In this document: positions 5,003 to 5,125 of the stretch, piece by piece
Layout of the letters: the number at the start of each line of letters is the position of its first letter
How positions within the stretch are numbered: the stretch's first letter is position 1
NCBI GenBank assembly: GCA_902772945.1
Contig: CACYCU010000092.1
Span: forward strand, 1-5,125
DNA length: 5,125 nucleotides
Direction of reading: 5' to 3'
Origin: an uncultured bacterium
Lineage (GTDB): Bacteria > Cyanobacteriota > Vampirovibrionia > Gastranaerophilales > Gastranaerophilaceae
Notes under the pieces: generated by a model
The model's database searches: none
What the model was told of the DNA's origin: nothing
The model's input: the letters and a program-made list of their open reading frames with translations, nothing else
Program-made: the position numbers and the translations under genes

Positions 5003-5125
5003 TTATTTTATAACACCTTGTTTGCTTACATTCAAAACATAAAGATCTTGATTAATTTTATTAGGCGCTTTTAGACCGTTTACATCCATTAATACAGGAT
5101 AAGATGTACCATCGGATTCCATAAA
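5003..5125 (-). CDS. C-terminal fragment of a probable type IV pilin-like / pseudopilin protein (5' end beyond window)
   Basis: An open frame enters from the right edge and ends with TAA at 5003-5005, leaving 40 residues. They read ...MESDGTSYPVLMDVNG, then LKAPNKINQDLYVLNVSKQG and VIK. The D-V-N-G-x-K-x-P-N pattern followed by a D-x-Y/F-hydrophobic strand resembles the C-terminal part of prepilin-type (type II secretion / type IV pilin-like) proteins, where such loops precede the last beta strands. The N-terminal methylation helix that would prove this lies outside the window. The codon use and length of the open frame support real coding; the family is a judgement from memory. No hairpin terminator follows the stop, so some read-through into the regulator operon is possible. 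Confidence 0.55.
   Translation of the reverse strand, partial: FMESDGTSYPVLMDVNGLKAPNKINQDLYVLNVSKQGVIK

Noticed and set aside
1..5125. Mobile elements, CRISPR arrays, tRNA or rRNA genes
   Set aside because: I saw no transposase or integrase motifs, no regularly spaced repeats, and no cloverleaf or rRNA-like stretches on either strand.

Overview
This AT-rich window carries ordinary chromosomal housekeeping and signalling genes. All but one are read from the minus strand. The organism looks like an anaerobic, fermentative bacterium with low GC. HydF, the [FeFe]-hydrogenase maturation GTPase, implies H2 metabolism. The OmpR-family regulator has a C-terminus of a cyanobacterial or melainabacterial flavour, and the pilin-like tail at the right edge carries a D-V-N-G-x-K-x-P-N motif. 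Together these fit a gut Gastranaerophilales (Melainabacteria) type genome. That placement is inference from protein style, not a database result.

Layout, read along the minus strand from right to left. 5125-5003 is the C-terminal end of a probable pilin-like protein. 5002-4875 is a promoter-bearing gap with a 14-nt direct repeat, an isolated TATAAT and an inverted repeat. 4874-4167 is an OmpR/PhoB-type response regulator. 4167-2497 is a Cache-like, membrane-bound histidine kinase. 2500-2072 is the tRNA adenosine deaminase tadA. These three genes overlap by 1 nt (TAATG) and 4 nt (ATGA), so they form one tightly coupled operon. A 77-nt gap is followed by an unrecognised coiled-coil protein (1994-1464). 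A 91-nt gap then holds a good promoter and a small leader hairpin in front of rpsO (1372-1109). rpsO ends at a hairpin terminator that also serves the only plus-strand gene, a 64-residue putative secreted peptide (851-1045). From 726 to the left edge is hydF, which runs off the window.

The regulator and kinase form a cognate pair whose expression is linked by overlap to TadA, which makes inosine at tRNA position 34. I found no mobile element, CRISPR array, tRNA or rRNA. Nothing amounts to an obvious new system. The most unusual points are a kinase whose ATP-binding G1 box has lost both glycines, the kinase-tadA coupling, and two unrecognised small genes.
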